Positions 1-6,570 of a stretch of 32,539 nt of DNA are shown here, piece by piece. The DNA is from a virus. The stretch spans positions 1 to 32,539 of IMG/VR virus record IMGVR_UViG_3300045789_000822; one strand, written 5' to 3'. Numbering within the stretch: position 1 is the stretch's first letter; every line of letters begins with the position of its first letter. The notes beneath the pieces are model-generated. The model did not search any database, was not told the origin of the DNA, and saw only the letters and a program-made list of their open reading frames with translations. A program made the position numbers and the translations under genes.

Positions 1-2
1 TG

Positions 3-131
3 GATCGTGTAGAAGCTGAGGTCGACGAGCTGCCACACCGCAATGGTACAGCCATAGAACCCCTGCGCCACCACTGCCGCCCAAAGCGCTCACGTAAAAG
101 CGATTTCACGCGGAGGGCGCGTACATGCTAG
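3..131 (+). CDS. 3' end of an upstream early phage gene (partial)
   Basis: This frame is open from the first bases of the window to a TAG at 129-131 and encodes the last 42 residues of a protein with a basic tail (it ends RRARTC). The stop overlaps the next gene's ATG at 125, the tight coupling seen between all early genes here. The start lies outside the window and no domain is recognisable, so the function is unknown. It could be a chance open frame, but the overlap pattern favours a real gene end. Confidence 0.45.
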   Translation, partial: DRVEAEVDELPHRNGTAIEPLRHHCRPKRSRKSDFTRRARTC

Positions 132-349
132 TCGATAACCTAACTCACTTAATGCGTTGTGCCCAAGCCGAGCAACTACCGATGTTGCATTACTCCTGTC
201 CAGATTGTTGCGTGAGTTTGCTCGCACTGCAGCCGCCAGAAGATGGCGAACCTTGGGATTCAGTTGTGACTTGTCCACATTGCTTGGGAATGCATTTCAG
301 ACTAACCAGCTTTGATGGCGAGGTTGAAGTATGGAGCCTAGAGCCATGA
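125..349 (+). CDS. small zinc-ribbon protein of the early operon
   Basis: A 74-residue protein with two CxxC pairs (C25/C28, with a further C29, and C50/C53) about 22 residues apart, the pattern of a structural zinc ribbon that could bind nucleic acid or protein. The ATG at 125 follows a GGAGGG ribosome binding site at 112-117. The gene overlaps its left neighbour by 7 bp and the next gene by an ATGA overlap. No family name is recognised. The role is inferred only from the cysteine pattern and from its place among small early genes of a Mu-like phage. Confidence 0.7.
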   Translation: MLVDNLTHLMRCAQAEQLPMLHYSCPDCCVSLLALQPPEDGEPWDSVVTCPHCLGMHFRLTSFDGEVEVWSLEP

Positions 350-588
350 TTGATAACGACGACAACTATTTAGACAAACTCTGCTTTCAGATCCTCGACG
401 TGTTGAAAGAAAAAGATCGGCCGATGGGTACCACAGCTTTAGCTTTGGAAATGGGTTTGGAATTTGACGCGATTCAGTCTGCTGTCTGCAAGCTGATTGT
501 GCGCGACCAGATCATTATGGTTGGCCGCTGCGAGAACGAACGGCCGGTATATGTACTGCGAGTAAAAGAGCGAGGACAAATGTCATGA
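346..588 (+). CDS. small winged-helix-like early protein
   Basis: An 80-residue protein. Residues from about 10 to 70 read as a helix-turn-helix or winged helix: a helix (LCFQILDVLKEKDRP), a TTALALEMGLEFDAIQSAV turn and recognition region, then a VYVLRV strand at the end. The start at 346 is preferred because it makes an ATGA overlap with the previous stop. An in-frame ATG at 331 would add five residues. It probably binds DNA or another early protein. The exact function is unknown. Its stop overlaps the next ATG at 585. Confidence 0.7.
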   Translation: MIDNDDNYLDKLCFQILDVLKEKDRPMGTTALALEMGLEFDAIQSAVCKLIVRDQIIMVGRCENERPVYVLRVKERGQMS

Positions 589-929
589 GTCAAATCAGCC
601 CTGACCGCGTTTTGCATGTGTTGAGTCGTCATATCGGTGAAGAAAACGGTGTGACCGTGACGAAGCTGGCGCAAGAGATTGCAGATTCAATGCTGGTATC
701 AGCAGGCGATGAGCGCGCTGTTAGGGCTGCTGTTGTAGAGCTACGCAAGGCGGGTCTGCACGTTTGTGCTCACCCAGGCTCTGGCTATTACATGGCAAGT
801 GATGAAGATGAGCTGGTTCGTTGCTGTAAGTATTTATTTGATCGAGCCATGTGCTCGCTAGAACAAGTTGCCGCCATGCGGCGTGAATCATTGCCGGATC
901 TGCGTGGGCAGCTGAGGTTGCCAACATGA
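585..929 (+). CDS. winged-helix DNA-binding protein of Mu-like phages
   Basis: A 114-residue protein with a helix-turn-helix near residues 22-58 (VTVTKLAQEI then AVRAAVVELRKAGLHV). It is followed by a wing of the form H-PGSGYYMA, then DEDELVRCCKYLFDRA, a regularly seen motif in small phage HTH proteins where GYY is followed by an acidic helix. It may regulate early transcription or affect host DNA metabolism, but no target can be named. Both ends are joined to the neighbours by 4-bp ATGA overlaps, so it is translated as part of the early operon. Confidence 0.75.
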   Translation: MSQISPDRVLHVLSRHIGEENGVTVTKLAQEIADSMLVSAGDERAVRAAVVELRKAGLHVCAHPGSGYYMASDEDELVRCCKYLFDRAMCSLEQVAAMRRESLPDLRGQLRLPT

Positions 930-1207
930 AAGTTACTTATGACAGATATGGCCGAATGAATTACCACCCTGAGTATCACCACAAGCATGGCCAACCTTGG
1001 ATTACTTCAGATCAAAAGTATTTGATCGAGTACTACGAAAAGCTGGGACCGGAACAGGTTAGTTTTGCTATTGGCAGAACGATACACACGGTTATGCAAA
1101 GGGCCTCGGATTTACGAAAAGCGGGTTTGATGCCAATGCCTAAAACTCATAGTCGCCACCGCCGAATGCGGCCTACATTTAACGCTGGAGAAAACCATGA
1201 ACACTGA
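926..1207 (+). CDS. small HTH (Myb/SANT-like) DNA-binding protein
   Basis: A 93-residue basic protein. Residues 24-70 have the layout of a Myb/SANT or GcrA-like trihelix: PWITSDQKYLIEYYEKLG, then VSFAIGRTIHTVMQRASDLRKAG, in which the GRT-x-HTVMQRA segment matches the common recognition helix of phage homeodomain-like proteins. The last 20 residues are rich in Arg and His. It is coupled to its left neighbour by an ATGA overlap and overlaps the DUF3164 gene by 11 bp. It is probably a DNA-binding accessory factor. The target is unknown. Confidence 0.65.
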   Translation: MKVTYDRYGRMNYHPEYHHKHGQPWITSDQKYLIEYYEKLGPEQVSFAIGRTIHTVMQRASDLRKAGLMPMPKTHSRHRRMRPTFNAGENHEH

Positions 1208-1814
1208 CACTATCCCAGAAGGCTACCTCCGCAATGCGGCGGGCCATCTTATCCCACTTGCTCAGGTGCGTGAGCACGACAAGTTGCGTGATGACATTGC
1301 ATTTGGACTGGCGCAAGAAGCTGAAAAGCTGCACGACCAAATCAAAGCGTTTAAGTGCAGAGCACTTAACGACATTGCCGATTTGGTTTCTATTGCTGCT
1401 GAGAAATATGACGTAAAGCTTGGTGGTAAAAAAGGCAACGTCAGCATTAGCACTTACGACGGCAGCTACAAAGTCATTCGTACCTATGCTGAGCAGCTGG
1501 CGTTTACCGAAGAGTTGGAAGCGGCCCGCGAGCTAATCAATGACTGCATCATCCGCTGGAGCGAAGGCGCTAACGACAACATTAAAGTTTTGGTTGATCG
1601 GGCTTTTCGCACAAATGGCAAAGGTCAGCTTAAAACCGCTGCGGTATTAGATCTGCTGCGCTTAGAGATTAATGACGAAGGCTGGAAACGTGCGATGGAG
1701 GCCCTTAAAGATTCTATTCAGTCGGTCGGTGCCACGGCCTATGTACGATTTTACAAACGGGTTGGTGACTCCGATCAGTATCGCATTCTCGCGTTGGACA
1801 TTGCAGCGCTATGA
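1197..1814 (+). CDS. DUF3164 family protein
   Basis: A 205-residue protein typical of the early region of Mu-like phages. Family features are the N-terminal P-x-GY-RNAAGHLIP stretch, a central GNVSISTYDGSYKVIR strand region, and the C-terminal helical part with QLKTAAVLDLLRLEI and a closing Y-RFYKR segment. DUF3164 proteins have no established activity, and annotations as a sulfate transporter in this family are spurious. The ATG at 1197 follows a GGAG at about 1185. Family membership is from recognition of the sequence. Confidence 0.88.
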   Translation: MNTDTIPEGYLRNAAGHLIPLAQVREHDKLRDDIAFGLAQEAEKLHDQIKAFKCRALNDIADLVSIAAEKYDVKLGGKKGNVSISTYDGSYKVIRTYAEQLAFTEELEAARELINDCIIRWSEGANDNIKVLVDRAFRTNGKGQLKTAAVLDLLRLEINDEGWKRAMEALKDSIQSVGATAYVRFYKRVGDSDQYRILALDIAAL

Positions 1815-2080
1815 CAGCCGGCGAGCACAACATAGCGATATCGATGCGTTTGTATCAACTGATTCAGCCGCTGTATTCGATGATCAATAAGGCTGGTATC
1901 AAGGTTGAAAAGCTGACGGCCACTGAACACGTGGTCTCGATCCAGCTTCGCTACCACCAACAGTTGAACACGCTTTTCCCGCACGCAGTTTTGCGCACGC
2001 ACAAGGGTAAATCATTCAGCGAGTATTACTACGACACCGACTGCAGGCTGGTGTGGGAGGCAAGCACCAATGAGCATTAG
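1811..2080 (+). CDS. hypothetical early protein, 89 residues
   Basis: An 89-residue protein not recognised as any family. The N-terminal half looks helical (SMRLYQLIQPLYSMINKAG). The second half looks like a beta sheet with alternating hydrophobic residues (VVSIQLRY) and an aromatic EYYYDTDCRLVW end. The ATG makes an ATGA overlap with the DUF3164 stop, and the end overlaps the next ORF by 11 bp, so expression within the early operon is likely. The function is unknown. Confidence 0.65.
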   Translation: MTAGEHNIAISMRLYQLIQPLYSMINKAGIKVEKLTATEHVVSIQLRYHQQLNTLFPHAVLRTHKGKSFSEYYYDTDCRLVWEASTNEH

Positions 2081-2504
2081 TAAAGAACAGTGGGCAGACA
2101 TTGAAGAGCGATTAACACGGCTTTTTGCGCAGGTTAAATTCACTTTAAGCGGGCATCAAATATCGGTGGCTAAAGAGCGTGTAAGCGAAAATGCGTTTGC
2201 ATTGGTGGTTTACATCGACGGCTCCTGGAAAGGCTTGTGGATGACCAGCAACAAAGACCCTGTGTACGATCCCATCGTTAAGCAAGTGTGGCGTCGTCAG
2301 ACACGAGCGGTATACCCCCCAAGCAAGAAAAAGGAGTTGATTAAAACCTTTGGAGTACGTGAAGCGAAGCGTGTTTTTCCGAACATAGATAAAGTTATTG
2401 AATTTTGGAACCCCGATTTCAAAACCGCTGCCAGCTTAGTCCGCCAGTTCAAAAAGATCGACGGTCTAGAGTTAGTGGCCGAGCCGGTGAAAGACAATGG
2501 CTAA
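2070..2504 (+). CDS. hypothetical early protein, 144 residues
   Basis: A 144-residue protein. The ATG at 2070 is preceded by a strong GGGAGG at about 2055. Residues 25-60 look like beta strands (FALVVYIDGSWKGLWM). The middle is strongly basic, with PPSKKKELIKTFGVREAKRVF, and the C-terminus is helical. The basic YPPSKKKELIKTFG region suggests contact with nucleic acid, but this is inference only. No domain is recognised. It overlaps gemA by 8 bp, consistent with translational coupling. Confidence 0.65.
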   Translation: MSISKEQWADIEERLTRLFAQVKFTLSGHQISVAKERVSENAFALVVYIDGSWKGLWMTSNKDPVYDPIVKQVWRRQTRAVYPPSKKKELIKTFGVREAKRVFPNIDKVIEFWNPDFKTAASLVRQFKKIDGLELVAEPVKDNG

Positions 2505-2937
2505 CAAACCCACACGCGATCGTCGCGGCATTGAGCTGGGCAAAATCCATATGGGCGCGAATAAGCTCGGTCTGGATACGAAAGATAAAGACCCAGACAG
2601 CCCATACCGTTCAATGCTATGGGCCGTCGCCCGTGTGCGCAGCGCTGCAAAGCTGGATGCCAGCGGCCGCGCTGCGGTGCTAGATCACATGAGACGTCTT
2701 GGTTTTGAATCGCCAACCTATCGCCCTAATCCCTCTAAAGCGACTGCTGCGCAAATCGCCAAGGTTCGCGCCCAGCTCCACGCGGAAGGCCGCGATGAAG
2801 CATACGGCGATGCACTGGCTAAGCGCATCTGCAAAGTTGAGAAGCTGGTGTGGTGCAAGCCAGATCAGCTCAACCGCATAGTCGCTGCGCTTTGGTACGA
2901 CCAAGAACGCAAAAGAAGGAAGGAATCATGGACCTAA
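2497..2937 (+). CDS. gemA: GemA / Mu gp16 family regulatory protein (DUF1018)
   Basis: A 146-residue protein that matches the Mu gp16/GemA family. The signature segments are SPYRSMLWAVARVRSAAKLD near the N-terminus, where the family has a conserved Y-x-x-M-L region, then AAVLDHMRRLGF, and a C-terminal half made of helices with basic residues (LAKRICKVEKLVWC, RIVAALWYDQERKRRK). In Mu, GemA is an early protein reported to alter host gene expression and DNA supercoiling. Here it lies just before mor, as in other Mu-like phages. The next microgene's ATG at 2928 sits inside its last codons. Confidence 0.85.
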   Translation: MANKPTRDRRGIELGKIHMGANKLGLDTKDKDPDSPYRSMLWAVARVRSAAKLDASGRAAVLDHMRRLGFESPTYRPNPSKATAAQIAKVRAQLHAEGRDEAYGDALAKRICKVEKLVWCKPDQLNRIVAALWYDQERKRRKESWT

Positions 2938-3026
2938 TTTTTGTGCTTTCAGTGGTAGAGATCCTCGGCTGCTTTTTTGCCTGGTCTATTGTGCGCATCA
3001 ATCACGGGGAAGCCAGTGAGGCTTGA
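2928..3026 (+). CDS. 32-residue membrane microprotein overlapping gemA and mor
   Basis: A short frame starting at ATG 2928, directly after a strong ribosome binding site (AAGGAAGGAATC), and ending at TGA 3024-3026. It encodes a predicted single transmembrane helix (LIFVLSVVEILGCFFAWSIV) followed by a short charged tail (RINHGEASEA). It overlaps the last codons of gemA and the first codons of mor. The ribosome binding site is better than that of mor itself, so one role may be to couple mor translation to gemA. Whether the peptide has its own function is unknown. Confidence 0.55.
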   Translation: MDLIFVLSVVEILGCFFAWSIVRINHGEASEA

Positions 3027-3402
3027 TGTTCAACAGCTGCCCGGCAGCCTGAGTGACGTGATCGATGTAATTGGTATCGATGCGACTCTGCGCCTGGTAG
3101 AACATCTTGGCGGTACTCGTCTTTATATCCCCGAAGCTATAACACCCGAACACCCTGTTGTTGCGATGCTAGGTCATCATAATGGCTTTGCGTTAGCAGA
3201 ACGATTTGGTGGCGAGCAGCTGCTATTGCCGCGCTGCATTGCCGCCGTGCGCGCTGTACGAGACGCAAGCATTAGAGCGCAACGCGCTGGTGGTGCGAGT
3301 ACCAAAAAACTGGCTTTGTCGCATGGCTTAACAGAGCGGCAGATTTACGCGATACTTGCATGCGGCGAAGAGGAAGAATCGCCGCAGCAGGATTTGCTAT
3401 AA
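3016..3402 (+). CDS. mor: Mor/C family late transcription activator
   Basis: A 128-residue protein of the Mu Mor/C family. The N-terminal dimerisation part reads LPGSLSDVIDVIGIDATLRLVE followed by HLGGTRLYIP, the family hallmark. The C-terminal helix-turn-helix is TKKLALSHGLTERQIYAIL. In Mu, Mor binds a dyad near -43 and recruits RNA polymerase to the middle promoter, and C does the same for late promoters. Only one member is visible here, so it may drive late genes directly. The GTG at 3016, after GGGGAAG, is preferred because it gives the standard N-terminus. An upstream in-frame start near 2977 would add 13 residues. The candidate target dyads are at 4008 and 13235. Confidence 0.88.
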   Translation: MRLDVQQLPGSLSDVIDVIGIDATLRLVEHLGGTRLYIPEAITPEHPVVAMLGHHNGFALAERFGGEQLLLPRCIAAVRAVRDASIRAQRAGGASTKKLALSHGLTERQIYAILACGEEEESPQQDLL

Positions 3403-3423
3403 ACAAATATGGAGATAAGCGCG

Positions 3424-3924
3424 GTGTTAACTATTCTGGTTGTTCTAGTATTCTTTATGCTTTTGGTGCTGCTGTTTGGGCGAAATATTGTGTTGCGAAT
3501 TATCGGTGGCATTGGCTTGGCACTAGCCACTTTAATTTCCGCAATTATTTTTATCGGCGGCGGTAACAAGGGAGACAAAGGTCAGTTTGATACTTTGCAT
3601 CTTTGTAAGGCTGCTGCAGCTGTGGCAGCTGACGTATCGCTAGAAAGCGTACAGTCAAAGCCAATGAAATCTGGAACGTTGTATTTAATTAATTATTCTA
3701 CGGGACATCAAGATCCGGATATGTACTACAGCTGTTCACTTGATGACTCAAATCATGTGTTGTTAGACCATAAAATAATTTCAATAACAGAACCGAATAG
3801 AGTCTTTAGTTTTAGCGTGAATGGCGACGAGCTAGGCATACAATTTGAAAATGACGGGAAACTCGTGAGAGCCAGAACCTTTAAGCGCAAGCAGTTTAAT
3901 CGTATTGTGAACACGACCAAATAA
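3424..3924 (+). CDS. hypothetical membrane-anchored protein after mor
   Basis: A protein of 166 residues from the GTG at 3424, which has GGAG at 3411-3414. An in-frame ATG at 3409 would give 171 residues but lacks a clear ribosome binding site. The N-terminus holds two adjacent hydrophobic helices (LTILVVLVFFMLLVLLFG and IIGGIGLALATLISAIIFIGG). A soluble domain of about 110 residues follows, with beta-rich stretches and C-terminal basic residues (RARTFKRKQF). The codon use is more AT-rich than in the neighbours, which suggests a later acquisition. No family is recognised. It could modify the envelope or exclude other phages, which is speculation. Confidence 0.6.
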   Translation: MLTILVVLVFFMLLVLLFGRNIVLRIIGGIGLALATLISAIIFIGGGNKGDKGQFDTLHLCKAAAAVAADVSLESVQSKPMKSGTLYLINYSTGHQDPDMYYSCSLDDSNHVLLDHKIISITEPNRVFSFSVNGDELGIQFENDGKLVRARTFKRKQFNRIVNTTK

Positions 3925-3936
3925 TCGCCGTGCAAT

Positions 3937-3959
3937 AGTGGGCCACTTTACGGCCCACT
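3937..3959 (+). terminator. hairpin after the early operon, possible terminator
   Basis: A perfect 8-bp stem (AGTGGGCC with GGCCCACT) around the 7-nt loop ACTTTAC, 13 bp after the stop of the last early-side gene. The stem is strong, but the sequence that follows (CATTCCCC) is not a T tract. It may be a Rho-assisted terminator or RNA stabiliser rather than a classic intrinsic terminator. Confidence 0.45.
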
Positions 3960-4007
3960 CATTCCCCGCTACTATGCCAACCACTCTCCGCAAAACACCC
4001 CAACAGA

Positions 4008-4028
4008 TGAAGCGCTTCACCTGATTTA
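4008..4028 (+). promoter_or_regulatory. candidate Mor/C binding dyad of the lysis-operon late promoter
   Basis: A perfect 12-bp palindrome TGAAGCGCTTCA (4008-4019) followed by CCTGATTTA. A near-identical element lies at 13235-13255 upstream of the capsid protease gene. A TTTAAT at 4043-4048 could be the -10 box, which would place the dyad centre about 41 bp before the start of transcription. Mu Mor and C bind dyads at about that distance. No good -35 box is seen, as expected for an activator-dependent promoter. The assignment is inference from shared sequence and position. Confidence 0.5.
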
Positions 4029-4048
4029 ATCCCTTCTAAATCTTTAAT

Positions 4049-4092
4049 CTCAAGTCTGCATCGTAATCATATTTAACGAATGGAGACTTGAG
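4049..4092 (+). repeat. 9-bp inverted repeat flanking the holin ribosome binding site
   Basis: CTCAAGTCT at 4049-4057 and its exact reverse complement AGACTTGAG at 4084-4092 are separated by 26 bp. The right arm ends directly before the GTG start of the holin and overlaps its GGAG. It could be a translational hairpin that occludes the start, or a DNA operator. Confidence 0.5.
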
Positions 4093-4398
4093 GTGATATC
4101 TCATGTAACTGACAAATTGCGTATTTGGCCTTGGCTGTTTTTGGCTTTGGTTTTTACCTGCATTATTGCCTTTGTTGCGCCATACCAAATAGGCGTGCTG
4201 GTGTGGTCTCTGACTAAGCTGTCGCTAGGTGCTTACCTCGGGTATTGGATTGATAGATCGGTATTCCATTACTGCCGCCCGCACGCATTAATTACCAGCA
4301 CGCTAACGACGTCGCAGGTACATGCCTTAGCGGCGGCAATGATTCGCCGCGCAATTATTATTGCTGCTTCAATCTTGGCGCTGGGGCTTGGCGTATGA
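4093..4398 (+). CDS. putative phage holin
   Basis: A 101-residue membrane protein starting at a GTG after GGAG. Three hydrophobic segments are visible, at about residues 11-30 (IWPWLFLALVFTCIIAFVAP), 33-53 (ending LGAYLGYWID) and 85-100 (RAIIIAASILALGLGV). The RLWPWLF-type start and the LGYWIDR motif are typical of the putative holins found before the endolysin in Mu-like phages. It would form holes or depolarise the inner membrane to release or activate the downstream lysin. It overlaps the endolysin gene by 4 bp. Confidence 0.75.
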   Translation: MISHVTDKLRIWPWLFLALVFTCIIAFVAPYQIGVLVWSLTKLSLGAYLGYWIDRSVFHYCRPHALITSTLTTSQVHALAAAMIRRAIIIAASILALGLGV

Positions 4399-5042
4399 CG
4401 TGGTCGCGGGTTTTTAATATCACGTTTGCCGCGCTAATTATATTAGCTTTATTTTTATGTCTGTCTGCCTATGCGCAAATACCTGAGCGCGCCGATCATT
4501 ACCGACGAGATCTTACCCGCATCAGCCAGCAAGAGATGGGGCTTGCGGCGCCTGTCGCATTATTTGCGGCGCAAATTCATCAAGAAAGTTCTTGGCGTTC
4601 TGATGCTAAAAGTCCTTACGCAGTAGGCTTAACCCAGTTCACTCCTGCCACAGCAAAATGGATTTCTGAAATCTATTCCGATCTTGGCGACGCTACCCCG
4701 TATTCCCCCGTTTGGGCGATGCGGGCAATGGTGCGATATGACCGCCACATTGTTGAGCGTGTGAAGCCGTGGCACGCGAGGGATATTCCTGAGTGTGACA
4801 AGTGGGCGTTTACCTTGAGCGGCTACAACGGTGGCCCAGGGTGGATAACACGCGACCGGCGGCAGGCTGAGAACGCAGGTCATTGTCCTGATGTTTGGTG
4901 GGGTTCCGTGGAGAGCTTTTCTACTCGATCCGCTTCTGCGTTTAAAGAAAACCGTCACTACGTTAATCGTATTTTAAACGACCTTGAGCCGCGCTATATC
5001 GCTGCCGGTTGGCCGGGAGCATCCACATGCTACGCATTATAG
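4395..5042 (+). CDS. lytic transglycosylase endolysin with N-terminal membrane anchor
   Basis: A 215-residue SLT-type muramidase that cleaves peptidoglycan. Residues 9-28 form a hydrophobic segment (TFAALIILALFLCLSAYAQ) that can act as a signal-anchor or signal peptide, so secretion by the Sec system as in SAR endolysins is likely. The catalytic glutamate is E64 in IHQESSW. It is followed by the family motifs AVGLTQFTPAT and SGYNGGPGW, and by a late HYVNRIL segment. It sits between holin and spanins, overlapping the former by 4 bp. The catalytic assignment rests on the lysozyme-fold transglycosylase pattern. Confidence 0.87.
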   Translation: MTWSRVFNITFAALIILALFLCLSAYAQIPERADHYRRDLTRISQQEMGLAAPVALFAAQIHQESSWRSDAKSPYAVGLTQFTPATAKWISEIYSDLGDATPYSPVWAMRAMVRYDRHIVERVKPWHARDIPECDKWAFTLSGYNGGPGWITRDRRQAENAGHCPDVWWGSVESFSTRSASAFKENRHYVNRILNDLEPRYIAAGWPGASTCYAL

Positions 5043-5401
5043 GTGCCGCGCTAGGCAACAGTACCGTGGTTGCTATTTTGTTGGCGCTAGGTGGGCTGCT
5101 TTACCACGGCTGGCGGACTGGTAGTTTGCAGGATCTTGTTCAAGCCAAAGACCAAAAGCTAGGCTCATTAATTGCCGAGCGTGATCAGTGGCGAGACGCC
5201 GCGTTGGCAAATAAGAGCCGCGCCGATCGCTTAGCTGAATTGCAAAAGTCTGCCGACGAATCTGTGCGGCATTTGCAGGCGGTGCTCAATGAGCGCCAAC
5301 GCAGTTACACCCTGCAGCAACAATCCATTAGTGAATCACCAGAATCTGATGATGGCCCTGTTGCGCCGGTGCTCCGAAAGACCTTGGAGTCTTTGCCATG
5401 A
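5027..5401 (+). CDS. Rz-like inner-membrane spanin
   Basis: A 124-residue protein with one N-terminal transmembrane helix (STVVAILLALGGLLYHGW), then a long charged coiled coil (QDLVQAKDQKLGSLIAERDQ and on to about residue 100) and a Pro-rich end. This is the layout of an i-spanin, which spans the periplasm to meet the o-spanin and fuse inner and outer membranes at the last step of lysis. The ATG at 5027 follows GGGAG at 5015. It lies inside the 3' end of the endolysin gene and overlaps the Rz1 gene by 4 bp. Confidence 0.8.
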   Translation: MLRIIGAALGNSTVVAILLALGGLLYHGWRTGSLQDLVQAKDQKLGSLIAERDQWRDAALANKSRADRLAELQKSADESVRHLQAVLNERQRSYTLQQQSISESPESDDGPVAPVLRKTLESLP

Positions 5402-5658
5402 TGCGATTGTTGCTGATTGTGTTAGTTGTGAGTTTGGTCGGCTGTGCTGGCCAAATTGTTCCTGCAGTACAGCCCACGCCAGTGATGTGCCAAGTGCCGG
5501 CAGGTTTGTTGGGTGTAGATGATGCGCCACAGATCCCCTCAGACGAATACAGTCAGGAAGACGTGGCGATGTACATCAGCAAGCTACACCAGTGGGCATG
5601 GAGCGGTTGGCTACGGATTGGCGAGATTGATAAATGGGTAAGCACACACTGTGAATGA
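5398..5658 (+). CDS. Rz1-like outer-membrane spanin lipoprotein
   Basis: An 86-residue lipoprotein. The signal peptide (MMRLLLIVLVVSLVGC) ends in a lipobox L13-V14-G15-C16, so Cys16 would be lipidated and the protein placed in the outer membrane. The mature part begins with a Pro-rich segment (VPAVQPTPV) as in Rz1 proteins. Two tandem ATG codons at 5398 and 5401 are possible starts. The pairing with the upstream coiled-coil Rz-like gene, with a 4-bp overlap, supports the o-spanin call. Confidence 0.8.
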   Translation: MMRLLLIVLVVSLVGCAGQIVPAVQPTPVMCQVPAGLLGVDDAPQIPSDEYSQEDVAMYISKLHQWAWSGWLRIGEIDKWVSTHCE

Positions 5659-5863
5659 AAGCGACTTTGAGAGAGCGGCGCAGTTTGCAGATCGCGAGCG
5701 TGAGAATGCCTTGGCTAAGCATAGACAAAAAATGGCCAGTCAAATTGAAGGTGGCGACACGTGTGAGGATTGCGGCGGGATTATACCGCCAGAGCGACGC
5801 GCTGCGGTGAAAACCGTGTTTTGTGTTGAGTGCCAGGGAATAAACGAAAGGCTGCGATTGTAA
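5651..5863 (+). CDS. TraR/DksA-type C4 zinc finger protein
   Basis: A 70-residue protein with four zinc-ligand cysteines: C38 and C41 in CEDCGGIIPPERR, and C58 and C61 in CVECQGINERLRL. This closely follows TraR of the F plasmid (about 73 residues), which binds in the secondary channel of RNA polymerase and mimics DksA plus ppGpp. The N-terminal helix is short, as in TraR. The start is the GTG at 5651, overlapping the o-spanin stop. A role in shifting host transcription late in infection is inferred from the family. Its location in the lysis/packaging operon is usual for Mu-like phages. Confidence 0.82.
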   Translation: MNESDFERAAQFADRERENALAKHRQKMASQIEGGDTCEDCGGIIPPERRAAVKTVFCVECQGINERLRL

Positions 5864-6276
5864 TGAATGTAAATGATGTGAATTGGGATGCCGTGCGCTT
5901 TGGCTTTGACCTTGGGCAGCTGATCTTTATGGCAGGTGTGGCCATTTATCTTTGGTGGACCAATCGATCTCGCGCAACAAAAGCGTCAATTGAAGAAGTA
6001 GATAAGAAAATTGACCGGGACATTGGCTTGGTAGAAGACACCATTCATATGGTGTCGGAGAAATTTGATCGTCGCACAAACGAATTAGAGCGTCGAGTCG
6101 ATTCATTAGAAAAAGATTTATCGCATTTGCCAGGCCACTCAGAAATGGCGGCAGTGCATGAAAAAGTAAACAGCGTTGCTAATACGATGAGCGCTATGCA
6201 GGGTGAACTGAGTAGCATGAGCCGAAACCTCAATCTGATTCACGAATTCCTTTTAAATAAGGGGAACGATAAATGA
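5863..6276 (+). CDS. DUF2730 family protein (Mu gp25-like)
   Basis: A 137-residue protein with an N-terminal transmembrane segment (GQLIFMAGVAIYLWW), then a long coiled coil (EEVDKKIDRDIGLVEDTI through RRVDSLEKDL) and a second coil near the C-terminus. This architecture and the HLPGHSEMAAVHEKV region are characteristic of DUF2730, encoded next to gp26 and the small terminase in Mu-like phages. The function is not established. The ATG shares bases with the previous stop (TAATG). Confidence 0.8.
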   Translation: MNVNDVNWDAVRFGFDLGQLIFMAGVAIYLWWTNRSRATKASIEEVDKKIDRDIGLVEDTIHMVSEKFDRRTNELERRVDSLEKDLSHLPGHSEMAAVHEKVNSVANTMSAMQGELSSMSRNLNLIHEFLLNKGNDK

Positions 6277-6569
6277 ATTATCAAAAGCACATACAAGAAG
6301 ATCGACGTCTTGTGATTTTGCGCTTGCTTGCTGAGGCGCAAGGCTATGACCTGAATAGTTCGATTATAAAAACAGCGCTGGCGGACTTTGGACATCATCC
6401 TGGTCGCGATCTTATCCATACCGAACTGGCATGGTTAGAAGAGCAAGGCTTGGTCAAAACACATCAAGTTGCAAGTGTAGTGGTTGCCAAACTTACTGGA
6501 CGTGGTGCAGACGTTGCTGCAGGCAATGCGCAAGTGCCGGGTGTTAAGCGCCCTGGGCCGAGTGATTGA
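6273..6569 (+). CDS. Mu gp26-like / VpaChn25_0724 family phage protein
   Basis: A 98-residue protein with a winged-helix pattern. The hallmark EDRRLVILRLLAEAQGYDLN stretch comes first, then ALADFGHHPGRDLIHTELAWLEEQGLV, then a strand pair (ASVVVAKLTGRGADVAAG). It is a small DNA-binding-like protein found in almost all Mu-like late clusters between gp25 and the small terminase. Its role is unknown. It is joined to DUF2730 by an ATGA overlap. Confidence 0.82.
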   Translation: MNYQKHIQEDRRLVILRLLAEAQGYDLNSSIIKTALADFGHHPGRDLIHTELAWLEEQGLVKTHQVASVVVAKLTGRGADVAAGNAQVPGVKRPGPSD

Positions 6570-6570
6570 T

